A DNA stretch of 64,000 nucleotides from Peribacillus deserti (GCF_016909175.1 NZ_JAFBFI010000018.1:1-64000); one strand, 5' to 3'. Numbered from the stretch's first letter, positions 16,170 through 24,438 are shown. Numbers and translations are program-made. The notes: generated by a model from the letters alone, not told the origin.

Positions 16170-16829
16170 ATGAACGCTCGTCAAGGTTTTGAAGGAGAAC
16201 TTTCTGTTTTAAAAAGTTTAGTTCTGGAAATGGGTACGAAAGCGGCGTATGCCTTAAATGAATCGGTCGAGGCGCTGGTTACACAAGATATAGACCGAGC
16301 ATTAAAAGTTATAGACAATGACTATAAAATTAATCGAATGGATATTGAAATTAATGAAAAGGCTATTTGGTTGATTGCAAAACAACAACCTGTTGCTTCC
16401 GACTTAAGAAGACTTGTCACAAGTATAAAAATCGCAACAGACTTAGAACGGGTGGGCGACTTAGCTGTAAATATCGCTAAATCAACTATTCGAATAGGGC
16501 AGAAAGAATTGTTTAAGCCTTTGAAGGATATTCCATTAATGGCAGAAAAAGCAGCGGGCATGTTAACTCAAGTAATGGCTGCCTTTAATGAAGAAGATGT
16601 AAATAATGCATTAAAAACAGCAGAACTTGATAACGAAATTGATGAATTGTACGGAAGGCTTGTCAAAGAGCTTTTAGAATACATTGCTCGTAATCCAGAG
16701 GTTACTTCTCAGGTTACACAGTTATCTTTTATTTGCCGGGATTTAGAAAGAGTAGGAGATCATACAACAAATATCTCTGAAAGTGTTGTTTTTATGGTGA
16801 AGGGCCAGCAATATGATTTAAACGCTTAG
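16170..16829 (+). CDS. phoU: Phosphate uptake regulator PhoU
   Basis: 219 residues, all-helical, two PhoU repeats with the metal-binding E(D)xxxD motifs VTSIKIATDLERVGDLAVNI and LSFICRDLERVGDHTTNI. Last gene of the pst operon, 17 bases after pstB with GGGGG before its ATG. It couples transporter state to the PhoR/PhoP system and restrains uptake when phosphate is plentiful. Confidence 0.95.
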   Translation: MNARQGFEGELSVLKSLVLEMGTKAAYALNESVEALVTQDIDRALKVIDNDYKINRMDIEINEKAIWLIAKQQPVASDLRRLVTSIKIATDLERVGDLAVNIAKSTIRIGQKELFKPLKDIPLMAEKAAGMLTQVMAAFNEEDVNNALKTAELDNEIDELYGRLVKELLEYIARNPEVTSQVTQLSFICRDLERVGDHTTNISESVVFMVKGQQYDLNA

Positions 16830-16833
16830 AAAT

Positions 16834-16880
16834 AAGGCATGAAAACGAATCAAATCGATTTGTTTTCATGCCTTTTTATA
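16834..16880 (+). terminator. Rho-independent terminator of the pst operon
   Basis: AAGGCATGAAAAC pairs perfectly with GTTTTCATGCCTT, followed by TTTATA. Confidence 0.92.
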
Positions 16881-17027
16881 TTACATAATAGCTGTCAAAT
16901 ACATATCCCTGAACAATAATAGGAATTCTACTCGGTTACTAAAGAGGTTAAGAAGGCGGCCATGCTAGACGGAGAATACGTAGTAATGGCAATGGAAAAG
17001 ATATTGTAAAGATCGTGTAAAGGTTAA

Positions 17028-17042
17028 ATCAAATGGATTGAA
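17028..17042. promoter_or_regulatory. Probable ArsR operator before arsRBC
   Basis: ATCAA-ATGGA-TTGAA resembles the ATCAA/TTGAT sites seen upstream of the other ArsR gene, one base from symmetry. It lies 75 bases before arsR, in promoter range. Confidence 0.5.
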
Positions 17043-17117
17043 TAAATAAGAATATACTAATATAATGATGAAGAAATAACTTATGCGTAAATACTTATTC
17101 GATTGTGAGGTGCAATC

Positions 17118-17462
17118 ATGAAAAAACTCTATCCCAATATTGAAACCGCAGCAAGCATATTAAAACTGCTTGGAGACAAGACCAGGCTCGGTATTATAAA
17201 AGTAATTTCTGAACAGGAATGCTGTGTGTGTGAGTTCGTGGAGCTCTTTCAAATGACTCAGCCTGCAGTCAGCCAGCATTTACGTAAGTTGAAAGATGGC
17301 GGGTTAGTGAAAGAGACGAGAAAAGGGCAATGGATTTTCTATTCTTTGAATTTATCTCATCCTCATATGGATTGGGTTCACGCCATAATCCGTGAAGTAC
17401 CAAGCCAAAAACAAAAATTAGATGAATTAGAAACACAGGGAAAAAGAATCTGCTGTGACTAA
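17118..17462 (+). CDS. arsR: Arsenical resistance operon repressor ArsR
   Basis: 114 residues, winged helix. The sensor motif ECCVCEFVELFQMTQPAVSQHL has the CxC arsenite-binding pair next to the recognition helix, plus an extra Cys. A final CC at the C-terminus is also notable. GAGGTG precedes the ATG. First gene of arsR-arsB-arsC, which it presumably represses until arsenite binds. Confidence 0.92.
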   Translation: MKKLYPNIETAASILKLLGDKTRLGIIKVISEQECCVCEFVELFQMTQPAVSQHLRKLKDGGLVKETRKGQWIFYSLNLSHPHMDWVHAIIREVPSQKQKLDELETQGKRICCD

Positions 17463-17480
17463 CAAGGAGGATTAAATACA

Positions 17481-18779
17481 GTGGTTTCTGTCATTTTAGC
17501 AAGTATCATCTTCCTGATCACCCTGACGATTGTCATTTGGCAGCCAAAAGGACTCGGGATCGGATGGACTGCCTGCGGTGGAGCTATATTGGCTCTAATT
17601 GCCGGGGTCGTTGACTTTAAAGATGTAGTCGATGTGACTCAAATTGTTTGGAATGCAACACTTGCATTCATTGCTATCATTATTATTTCTTTAATCTTAG
17701 ATGAAATTGGTTTCTTCGAATGGGCCGCTCTTCATATGGCAAGAGCCGCAAAAGGAAACGGAATCAAAATGTTTGTGTATGTAAGTATTCTCGGAGCATT
17801 GGTTGCAGCATTTTTTGCGAATGACGGGGCAGCTCTTATCCTGACTCCGATTGTACTTGCAATGGTCCGGAATCTTAAACTGGAAGATAAATTGATTTTC
17901 CCGTTTATCATAGCCAGCGGATTTATTGCAGATACAACTTCTTTGCCTTTAGTGGTGAGTAATCTTGTGAACATCGTTTCCGCTGACTTCTTTGGAATCG
18001 GATTTGCAGAATACGCATCCAGAATGATAGTTCCAAATTTATTTTCGCTCGCAGCAAGCATTCTGGTTTTATATCTTTACTTCCGAAAGAGGATTCCAAA
18101 ACAGTATGATCTGGCTCAATTAAGAAAGCCGGCGGAAGCCATACGGGATCGCAAAATGTTTCGTCTTTCCTGGATCGTGTTAGCCATCCTGCTTGTGGGA
18201 TATTTTTTAAGTGAGGCTTTACATATTCCTGTATCCTTTATTGCTGGCATTGTATCTATATTCTTCTTATTTATGGCAAGCCGCAGTAAAGCTGTGAATA
18301 CAAGATCCGTTGTTAAAGGAGCACCATGGGCCATTGTGTTCTTTTCGATCGGAATGTACGTAGTGGTATATAGCTTAAGAAATGTGGGCTTAACCGATGT
18401 ATTGGCTGAAGTTATTCAAGCAGCAGCCAGCCAGGGTTTGTTTATTGGCACTATTTCAATGGGCTTCATTGCAGCGATTCTTTCATCGATCATGAATAAT
18501 ATGCCAACCGTTATGATAGATGCCCTTGCAATTGCAGACACTAATACATCTGGTCTTATAAAGGAAGGACTTATTTACGCCAATGTAATTGGTTCTGATT
18601 TAGGTCCAAAAATCACTCCAATCGGTTCTCTGGCTACTCTGTTGTGGCTCCATGTCCTTTCACAAAAAGGGGTTAAAATATCGTGGGGAACCTATTTTAA
18701 AACAGGTATCATTCTGACCATTCCCACTTTATTCATTACACTGGCAGGTCTATATATTTGGTTGTTAATCATTCATTAA
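17481..18779 (+). CDS. arsB: Arsenite efflux pump ArsB
   Basis: 432 residues from a GTG start after AAGGAGG. Twelve membrane spans; typical ArsB blocks are [67 protein letters not shown] and [12 protein letters not shown]. Exports arsenite and antimonite using the proton gradient. It lies between arsR and arsC in one unit. Confidence 0.95.
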   Translation: MVSVILASIIFLITLTIVIWQPKGLGIGWTACGGAILALIAGVVDFKDVVDVTQIVWNATLAFIAIIIISLILDEIGFFEWAALHMARAAKGNGIKMFVYVSILGALVAAFFANDGAALILTPIVLAMVRNLKLEDKLIFPFIIASGFIADTTSLPLVVSNLVNIVSADFFGIGFAEYASRMIVPNLFSLAASILVLYLYFRKRIPKQYDLAQLRKPAEAIRDRKMFRLSWIVLAILLVGYFLSEALHIPVSFIAGIVSIFFLFMASRSKAVNTRSVVKGAPWAIVFFSIGMYVVVYSLRNVGLTDVLAEVIQAAASQGLFIGTISMGFIAAILSSIMNNMPTVMIDALAIADTNTSGLIKEGLIYANVIGSDLGPKITPIGSLATLLWLHVLSQKGVKISWGTYFKTGIILTIPTLFITLAGLYIWLLIIH

Positions 18780-18813
18780 TAAAAAAATTACACAATAAAA
18801 GGAGAAATTCATC

Positions 18814-19233
18814 ATGTCTAAAAAAACCATTTACTTTTTATGTACAGGTAACTCTTGCCGCAGCCAGATGGCTGAAGGCTGGGCAAAAAAACATCTAAGT
18901 CCTGAATGGGAGGTTAAAAGTGCTGGACTTGAAGCACATGGATTAAACCCGAATGCGGTTAAAGCGATGAAAGAAGCAGAAATTGACATTACTAACCAGA
19001 CATCGGATGTAATCGATCCAGAGATTTTAAATAACGCTGATTTAGTGGTAACGTTGTGCGGCCATGCAGCAGACCATTGCCCTGTTACTCCGCCGCATGT
19101 AAAACGTGAGCATTGGGGATTTGATGATCCTGCTAAAGCAGAAGGAACAGATGAAGAAAAGTGGGCATTTTTTCAGCGTGTACGGGATGAAATCGAACAC
19201 AGAATCAAGACATTTGCTGAAACGGGAAAGTAA
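18814..19233 (+). CDS. arsC: Thioredoxin-coupled arsenate reductase
   Basis: 139 residues with the low-molecular-weight phosphatase P-loop [16 protein letters not shown] (Cys10, Cys15, Arg16). The redox pair Cys82 and Cys89 lies in [12 protein letters not shown], exactly as in Staphylococcus/Bacillus ArsC. Reduces arsenate to arsenite for ArsB. Starts 34 bases after arsB with AAAGGAG. The arsenate it handles would enter through the neighbouring phosphate transporter. Confidence 0.96.
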   Translation: MSKKTIYFLCTGNSCRSQMAEGWAKKHLSPEWEVKSAGLEAHGLNPNAVKAMKEAEIDITNQTSDVIDPEILNNADLVVTLCGHAADHCPVTPPHVKREHWGFDDPAKAEGTDEEKWAFFQRVRDEIEHRIKTFAETGK

Positions 19234-19369
19234 AAGAATAAGCCACTGGAACTCGAAACTGAAAGAGGCATTGTCTGGAATTTACCCGATTTAAAGATTG
19301 GGCATTGGTCAATGGGGTAAAAAAGATATAGGATAACTTCTGGTACCAGAACGAAAGGAGAATCAAACA

Positions 19370-19648
19370 TTGCAGATTACAGATGATGCACGTGACATAC
19401 TAAACCAAATGTTTCTAGAACACAATGCAAAGAATATTCGTGTTTATTTTGCAGGTTATGGCTGAGGACAGCCAAGAGTAGGACTGGCTCTGGATGAGCC
19501 AGATCGTGATGATATAACAGTTACAATTAATGAAATACTTGTGGCAATTGATCCGAAAATCCAGCCAAACACCGAGACCCTTATTCTAGACCTTAGCGGT
19601 GATAAAAAAGGGCTAGTGTTACTGGGGAATACAGGCAATTGCTGTTAA
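19370..19648 (+). CDS. HesB/IscA-like protein with in-frame TGA, candidate selenoprotein
   Basis: Read through one TGA, this is a complete 92-residue HesB-like domain from a TTG start preceded by AAAGGAG. Before the TGA it reads NAKNIRVYFAGYG; after it GQPRVGLALDEPDRDD, then IDPKIQPNTETLILDLSGD, ending GNTGNCC. The TGA (19463-19465) sits where related proteins carry the first cluster-ligand cysteine (GxGCGGPxLGLALDEP). HesB-like selenoproteins with Sec at this site are known in other bacteria. A SECIS-like hairpin follows at the right distance. It stands 136 bases after arsC and ends at its own terminator. Without Sec decoding it would be a 31-residue fragment, so selA/B/C/D elsewhere in the genome decide. 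Confidence 0.75.
19484..19502 (+). promoter_or_regulatory. SECIS-like hairpin for UGA recoding
   Basis: CTGGCTC and GAGCCAG form a perfect 7-bp stem around the loop TGGAT. The loop begins 25 bases after the TGA, inside the usual 16-37 base range of bacterial SECIS elements, and has G as its second base as expected. It lies within the coding region, as bacterial SECIS elements do. Confidence 0.7.
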
Positions 19649-19675
19649 GATCAGTAATATCGTAAAGAAATTAAA

Positions 19676-19702
19676 TGGAGGGCCTTTTGGCTCTCCTATT
19701 TT
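19676..19702 (+). terminator. Rho-independent terminator
   Basis: GGAGGGCC pairs with GGCTCTCC (one G-T pair) around TTTT, followed by TATTTTCTT. It closes the HesB-like gene. Confidence 0.7.
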
Positions 19703-19754
19703 CTTATACATATATATCATTTACTAACAAGCTTAAGTGCACCGGTACAATATA

Positions 19755-19794
19755 ATAAAATGCCAATTGTTTTTAGGACAATTGGCATTTTTAT
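19755..19794. terminator. Bidirectional terminator
   Basis: AAAATGCCAATTGT pairs perfectly with ACAATTGGCATTTT, A-rich on one side and T-rich on the other. It ends the leftward HxlR gene and could also stop rightward transcripts. Confidence 0.85.
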
Positions 19795-20114
19795 TTACTT
19801 TCTTCTGGACTATTCAACCACGTTTGCGACCATTTCTCAATTTCTTTCATAAGTGGTGCAAATGAAGAACCTTTCTCTGTAAGAGAATATTCAATCCGTA
19901 CCGGGGTTTCCGGATAGACTTCTCTTTTGACGATTCCCTCATTCTCTAGATCCTTTAATCGATCTGAAAGAACTCTTCCGCTTACTCCTATTGCAGATTC
20001 AATCGTACCAAACCTCTGTGGACCAGAGAGCAGCTGGTAAATAATTAATCCAGTCCAACGCTGACTTAGAATGCTTATAGCTTTTTCAAACCTTGGACAT
20101 ATTGATTGATCCAT
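19791..20114 (-). CDS. HxlR/DUF24-family redox repressor (CatR/YodB-like)
   Basis: 107 residues from ATG 20114, which has AAAGGAG at proper spacing; an earlier in-frame GTG at 20123 overlaps that site. Winged helix with SQRWTGLIIYQLLSGPQRF and SGRVLSDRLKDLENEGIV. Cys6 in MDQSICPRFE matches the single conserved N-terminal cysteine that YodB and CatR of Bacillus subtilis use to sense quinones and diamide. It is divergent from catD/catE homologues, the CatR/YodB targets, so I infer the same role here. Confidence 0.85.
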   Translation of the reverse strand: MDQSICPRFEKAISILSQRWTGLIIYQLLSGPQRFGTIESAIGVSGRVLSDRLKDLENEGIVKREVYPETPVRIEYSLTEKGSSFAPLMKEIEKWSQTWLNSPEESK

Positions 20115-20188
20115 ATTAAACACTCCTTTATTTTATTATACAATAAATTTATCTTTAATAACTACTTTATTGTTTACAAAAAAGTTAC

Positions 20189-20233
20189 TTGACGATATTA
20201 ATTAACACAAATATAATAACTTACATAAAGTAA
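20189..20233 (+). promoter_or_regulatory. Sigma-A promoter and operator of the catDE-like unit
   Basis: TTGACG (20189-20194), 17-base spacer, TATAAT (20212-20217). Directly downstream lies TTAC-N5-GTAA (20221-20233), an inverted repeat placed where a repressor would block initiation; further GTTAC/GTAA half-sites surround it. Confidence 0.75.
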
Positions 20234-20294
20234 CTAAGTAATAAAAGTTTTATACTACTTTTAGAAAAATTAATCAAAGGAAAGAGGTAAACAA

Positions 20295-20699
20295 ATGATG
20301 AAGAAACAAGATTTAGCTGCGACAATGGTAAGGGTTTTTTTAGGAATGGCCTTTTTAATACACGGTAGTACGAAATTTCAAAATGGAATAGAAAATACCG
20401 TTGGATTTTTTGAGAGCCTGGGGCTTCCAGGATTTTTCGCCTATGCAGTGGCATTTATTGAGTTAATTGGTGGTATTGCCATGATAGCCGGGTTTGGAAC
20501 GCGAATAGTGGGATTCCTGTTCTCCCTTATACTAATTGGTGCCATCGTTAAAGTAAAAATCTCTGCTGGGTTTCTGGGAAATGGCCAAATGGCTGGATAT
20601 GAACTTGATTTAGCTTTGCTGGTTTTGTCTATCTACCTTGTAATCACGAACAGATCCGCATATGCTGTGGAAAATGTATACCATGCTCAAAAGAATTAA
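20295..20699 (+). CDS. catD: DoxX-family membrane protein (CatD-like)
   Basis: 134 residues, four membrane spans, with the DoxX opening TMVRVFLGMAFLIHGSTKFQNG and the GFFESLGLPGFFAYAVAFIELIGGIAMIAGF block. In Bacillus subtilis CatD (YfiD) is encoded with the dioxygenase CatE and is proposed to take part in quinone/catechol handling at the membrane. Here it likewise precedes the CatE-like gene by 28 bases and faces a CatR/YodB-like regulator. Confidence 0.85.
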   Translation: MMKKQDLAATMVRVFLGMAFLIHGSTKFQNGIENTVGFFESLGLPGFFAYAVAFIELIGGIAMIAGFGTRIVGFLFSLILIGAIVKVKISAGFLGNGQMAGYELDLALLVLSIYLVITNRSAYAVENVYHAQKN

Positions 20700-20727
20700 A
20701 TACTTTTAATAATTGGAGGAAGACAAA

Positions 20728-21576
20728 ATGGAATTTCATTCTGAATCAAACATTTATGTAGGAGAAGTAAATCTAAAAGTAACAAATTTAGAGCGTTCCC
20801 TCAGGTTTTATCAGGAAGTAATTGGTTTTCAGATAGTAGAACAATCGGAACGAAAGGCTAAACTTTCTGCGAATGGAAAAACAGTCTTATTGTCTATTGA
20901 GCAGCCTGAAAATGTTACGGCAAAAGAAAGAAATACTACGGGGTTATATCATTTTGCTTTGCTGCTGCCTAATCGATCCGATTTAGCTGATATCGTTAAT
21001 CATTTCGTAAAGATCGGCCTGCCAATCGGGTCATCTGACCATCTAGTAAGTGAAGCCCTTTATTTTTCCGATCCTGATGGCAATGGTATTGAAATTTACG
21101 CTGACCGTGTGCCGGCCCAATGGACTTGGAAAGATGGGGAAGTGCAGATGACAGTCGACCCATTAGATTTTAAGGACCTGCTTTCTGAGGCCAAACAAGA
21201 ATGGAAGGGGCTCCCCGCAAAGTCTGTAATGGGACATATTCATTTGCACGTATCTGAACTTAGCGATATAGAAGAATTTTATATAAAAGGTCTAGGATTT
21301 GAGGTCGTCAGCCACTTAGGAAGTCAGGCACTCTTTATTGCAACAGGTAAATACCATCATCATATCGGGCTAAATACTTGGGCCGGTGAAGGTGCTCCTG
21401 CTCCTTCGGAAAATAGTGCAGGGCTGAGCTGGTATTCATTGGTTTTCCCAAGCAAAGAAGCTAGAGAGCGAGTGGTAAGGCAATTAGAAGGCATTGGCTC
21501 TTCTGTACATGAAGAAGAAGAAGGTGTACTCCTTACAAGAGATCCATCAGGAAATCGTATCCATTTGTTGGTCTAA
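20728..21576 (+). CDS. catE: Catechol-2,3-dioxygenase-like VOC protein (CatE-like)
   Basis: 282 residues from ATG 20728 behind GGAGG. Two vicinal-oxygen-chelate modules: residues about 8-130 (VNLKVTNLERSLRFYQEVIGF ... YFSDPDGNGIEIYADR) and about 165-282 (MGHIHLHVSELSDIEEFY ... TRDPSGNRIHLLV). His in GHIHLHV, His in the YHHHIGLNTW block and a late Glu-type position are typical metal ligands, though the last acidic ligand is not clear here. Cleaves or detoxifies catechols; co-transcribed with catD. Confidence 0.85.
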   Translation: MEFHSESNIYVGEVNLKVTNLERSLRFYQEVIGFQIVEQSERKAKLSANGKTVLLSIEQPENVTAKERNTTGLYHFALLLPNRSDLADIVNHFVKIGLPIGSSDHLVSEALYFSDPDGNGIEIYADRVPAQWTWKDGEVQMTVDPLDFKDLLSEAKQEWKGLPAKSVMGHIHLHVSELSDIEEFYIKGLGFEVVSHLGSQALFIATGKYHHHIGLNTWAGEGAPAPSENSAGLSWYSLVFPSKEARERVVRQLEGIGSSVHEEEEGVLLTRDPSGNRIHLLV

Positions 21577-21593
21577 TCATAAGGAGTTTATTT

Positions 21594-21695
21594 GGGAATT
21601 ATGCCAGCTGGAAACTGACTGCAGAATTGCTTTTTGGCAAGCCTGCTGTTCCAGCGGGTGAAAAAGAATTCTCCCTTCGAGATAAGGGAATGATA
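21594..21695 (+). pseudogene. Possible C-terminal remnant of an unidentified gene
   Basis: One frame reads SLFGNYASWKLTAELLFGKP and continues AVPAGEKEFSLRDKGMI with no start codon, directly after catE. The composition is protein-like and it ends at a terminator, so it may be the tail of a deleted third cistron. I do not recognise it. Confidence 0.25.
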
Positions 21696-21728
21696 AAGAA
21701 CCATCCCAGCCCGGGATGGTTCTTTAAT
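21695..21728 (+). terminator. Rho-independent terminator
   Basis: AAAGAACCATCCC pairs perfectly with GGGATGGTTCTTT, then AATATC. It ends the catDE-like unit. Confidence 0.85.
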
Positions 21729-21784
21729 ATCAGCTGCCTATTATTGAATATTTTGAATGAAAATAGATCTCAGCTTTACTTGCT

Positions 21785-22050
21785 TTATTTATTTCCAGGT
21801 GCTGGTTGATCAACGCCTCGGACCCGGTGTTGATGTCCATTGTCTTCTGTAGTATAAAAATCATAATAGTGAACATGCATACCATTTTCAACCGGTATAG
21901 CTGGACCTGAATACGCTTTATGATGGGTGTGGCCATCTTCAAACACAACGTAACCTTCTGTGTAGTGTATATGATTTTCATCCTGAGTTTGGACAGCAGG
22001 ATACGTTACATCTAAGCACTGATGAACATGACCATGTCTAAATTATTTGT
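21785..22050 (-). pseudogene. Remnant of a His-rich YmaF-like protein
   Basis: A minus-strand frame without a start codon reads HGHVHQCLDVTYPAVQTQDE, then HIHYTEGYVVFEDGHTHHK, SGPAIPVENGMHVHYYDFYT and NGHQHRVRGVDQPAPGNK. Regular H-x-H pairs with GxHxH spacing and GPAIPV recall YmaF-family proteins. A stop codon lies immediately upstream in frame, so the N-terminus is lost. Confidence 0.55.
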
Positions 22051-22132
22051 ATGTAAGGTAAAGCCTGTTTCATACATAAAGAAGAATGATAGACATAACA
22101 GCGGAGAGTCTGCCACAAAATGACAAGAAATT

Positions 22133-22160
22133 TTAACACTCTATTAACAGTAGATTAATA
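22133..22160 (+). promoter_or_regulatory. Pho box of the second alkaline phosphatase gene
   Basis: TTAACA-N5-TTAACA-N5-TTAATA at 22133, 22144 and 22155, exact 11-base phasing. It sits about 60 bases before the start codon, ahead of AT-rich -10 candidates. This is the cleanest PhoP array in the window. Confidence 0.92.
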
Positions 22161-22217
22161 ATTCTATTCTAAGCTATAAATAGATTATAAATTTACAATA
22201 CTCCAGGAGGTTATCCC

Positions 22218-23585
22218 TTGTTAAAAACAAACTTTAAAAAGAAGCTGTTACCAGTCGCAGTCTTATCTACAGTAGCGTTAGGGTCCCTGTTTGCCACTTT
22301 CACAAATCATGACGCCCTGGCAAAAGGAAAAAAAGAGAATACTCCCGAAATTAAAAACGTAATATTTTTAATTGGGGATGGCATGGGAGTTTCCTATACT
22401 TCTGCTTACCGTTATTTAAAGGATAACCCCAACACTAAAGAAGTTGAGCAGACAGAATTTGATAAGCATTTAGTAGGGCAGCAAAAAACGTACCCGGAGG
22501 ATCCGCATCAAAATGTTACTGACTCAGCATCAGCTGCAACAGCCATGTCTGCAGGAATTAAAACATATAATGCTGCGATCGGTGTGGACAATGATGGTTC
22601 TTCTGTAAAAACAGTTCTTGAAGCGGCTAAAGAAAATGGAAAATCTACAGGATTAGTTGCCACTTCAGAAATCACTCACGCTACACCAGCTTCATACGGA
22701 GCGCATGATGTCAGCCGTAAAAACATGAACGCGATTGCGGATGATTATTACGATGAAATGATTAAAGGCGGGCATAAAATAGATGTTATGCTTGGCGGCG
22801 GTTTAAGCAATTTCGTACGTGCAGACCGTGATTTAACAAAAGAATTTAAAAAAGACGGATACTCGTATGTAACGAATAAAGAAGAGATGTTAAAAGACAC
22901 TAATTCTCGTACATTAGGCTTGTTTGCACAAGGCGGTATGCCTAAAATGATTGACCGTGAAGCTTCTATGCCGTCGTTGAAAGATATGACAAACACTGCT
23001 TTGAAAAAGTTAAGTAAAGATAAAGATGGTTTCTTTTTAATGGTAGAAGGAAGCCAAATCGACTGGGCTGGGCACGATAATGATATAGTTGCAGCCATGA
23101 GTGAAATGGAAGATTTCGAGAGCGCTTATAAGTCAGCTATCGAGTTTGCTAAGAAAGACAAGCACACGCTGGTTGTCGCAACTGCTGACCATTCTACTGG
23201 CGGTTATTCAATCGGGGCAAGAGGAGACTACAATTGGTTCGGGGCTCCTGTTGCAGCTGCAAAACGCACACCAGACTTCATGGCTGAGCAAATTGCAAAA
23301 GGTGCCGATGTAGAGGAAACACTTAAATCTTACAGTGGCCTAGAATTAAAACCAGAAGAAATTGCATCTGTAAAAAAAGCAGCTGAAACTAAAAAAGTTT
23401 TAGATATTGATAACGCAATTGAAGCTGTTTATGATATCCGTTCTGTAACTGGATGGACTACCGGCGGCCATACAGGTGAGGATGTAAACGTATATGCATA
23501 TGGACCTGGCAGCGACTTATTTGCTGGCAATATTGAAAACACAGATCAGGCGAAAAATATCTTTAACATTCTTAAACGCAAATAA
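22218..23585 (+). CDS. phoA: Secreted alkaline phosphatase
   Basis: 455 residues from a TTG start behind AGGAGG. Signal peptide to about residue 36, then KNVIFLIGDGMGVSYT (metal ligand Asp), TDSASAATAMSAG with nucleophilic Ser, HATPASYGAH, MVEGSQIDWAGHDND and TADHSTGG/TGGHTGEDV with metal ligands. Length matches Bacillus PhoA/PhoB. It frees phosphate from organic esters outside the cell. A perfect Pho box precedes it, so it belongs to the phosphate-starvation response with pst and the first phosphatase. Confidence 0.94.
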   Translation: MLKTNFKKKLLPVAVLSTVALGSLFATFTNHDALAKGKKENTPEIKNVIFLIGDGMGVSYTSAYRYLKDNPNTKEVEQTEFDKHLVGQQKTYPEDPHQNVTDSASAATAMSAGIKTYNAAIGVDNDGSSVKTVLEAAKENGKSTGLVATSEITHATPASYGAHDVSRKNMNAIADDYYDEMIKGGHKIDVMLGGGLSNFVRADRDLTKEFKKDGYSYVTNKEEMLKDTNSRTLGLFAQGGMPKMIDREASMPSLKDMTNTALKKLSKDKDGFFLMVEGSQIDWAGHDNDIVAAMSEMEDFESAYKSAIEFAKKDKHTLVVATADHSTGGYSIGARGDYNWFGAPVAAAKRTPDFMAEQIAKGADVEETLKSYSGLELKPEEIASVKKAAETKKVLDIDNAIEAVYDIRSVTGWTTGGHTGEDVNVYAYGPGSDLFAGNIENTDQAKNIFNILKRK

Positions 23586-23599
23586 AACAAAAATTACAC

Positions 23600-23637
23600 A
23601 TCCCGTTGGGCATTCAAGTTCAACGGGATTACTTTTT
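23600..23637 (+). terminator. Rho-independent terminator
   Basis: ATCCCGTTG pairs perfectly with CAACGGGAT, followed by TACTTTTT. It closes the phosphatase gene. Confidence 0.9.
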
Positions 23638-23697
23638 AAAATATTGAACGAAATATGGCTCACAATTAACTCCAAGATAGAAGGGGATTTTTATTTC

Positions 23698-24387
23698 ATG
23701 AAAAAAATCATTCCGCTATTACTAATAACCGCATTGTTATCTGCTTGCAGCAGCGAACAGATTTCTAACCCTTCCGCAGCAAAAGCAAAAGAAAAACAGG
23801 AACAAACAGCACAAGAAGCACCTTCTAAAGAAAAAAACAGGGCTAAATCTTTGTCTGATATTTATGTACCAAATCCTCAGGTAACAGATGACACTAAGCT
23901 GCTGAAAGCTGGGCAGGCAATTGAAGATGAAAAAGGCGAAATGACCTTAAAAGGTATAAATTCTCTAAACAAAACGATCAACCTTGGATCTGTAGATATG
24001 AAAATTAAGAATGTGAAACTCATCCACAATAGGCCGACTTACTCTCTAATGGATTATTTTCACGCTTATACGGAACATTATGAAGATTTTCAGTTTGTCA
24101 AAGTTGAAGTAGAGCTAGTTAATAAAACAGAAAAAACCGTTCACTTTGGACCAGTAGCCCATATAAATACAAGCAATGGGGAGAAAAAAGTATTTGAGGA
24201 TGATTTTTACATTGAATATTTAGGCGGTAAAATAGAGCCAAAAGGGTCAAAACAGGGAGCGCTTGGGTTCATTGTGGAGAAATCCTCTCCTGGACTTAAT
24301 TGGATTGATATTACAACAAGTGATGTTCTAGATGAAAAACAAAAAACAATCAGTAAAGCTAAAAACATTAGAATTGATTTTAACTAA
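23698..24387 (+). CDS. Lipoprotein of unknown function with DUF4352/DUF5068-like fold
   Basis: 229 residues from ATG 23698 behind AAGGGG. Lipobox LLSACSS gives Cys at about residue 17, followed by a Lys/Glu/Gln-rich linker. Residues about 80-229 form a beta-rich domain with EDFQFVKVEVELVNKTEKTVHF, typical of immunoglobulin-like extracellular modules grouped under DUF4352/5068. It has its own terminator; expression with the upstream phosphatase is not expected because a terminator separates them. Ligand unknown. Confidence 0.7.
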   Translation: MKKIIPLLLITALLSACSSEQISNPSAAKAKEKQEQTAQEAPSKEKNRAKSLSDIYVPNPQVTDDTKLLKAGQAIEDEKGEMTLKGINSLNKTINLGSVDMKIKNVKLIHNRPTYSLMDYFHAYTEHYEDFQFVKVEVELVNKTEKTVHFGPVAHINTSNGEKKVFEDDFYIEYLGGKIEPKGSKQGALGFIVEKSSPGLNWIDITTSDVLDEKQKTISKAKNIRIDFN

Positions 24388-24398
24388 GATTTTTTTCG

Positions 24399-24438
24399 AA
24401 AGATCCTTCAGTCCATCGAGATTGAAGGATCTTTTTTT
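24399..24438 (+). terminator. Rho-independent terminator
   Basis: AAAGATCCTTCA pairs with TGAAGGATCTTT, followed by a T run. Confidence 0.9.

Noticed and set aside
19463-19465. TGA as an ordinary nonsense mutation of a HesB pseudogene
   Set aside because: Frame intact on both sides, a SECIS-like stem at correct distance, and the same TGA in a second copy make recoding more likely, although not proven.
21730-21981. Minus-strand 83-codon frame with a start codon
   Set aside because: The neighbouring frame of the same strand carries the YmaF-like HxH pattern; this frame is its shadow.
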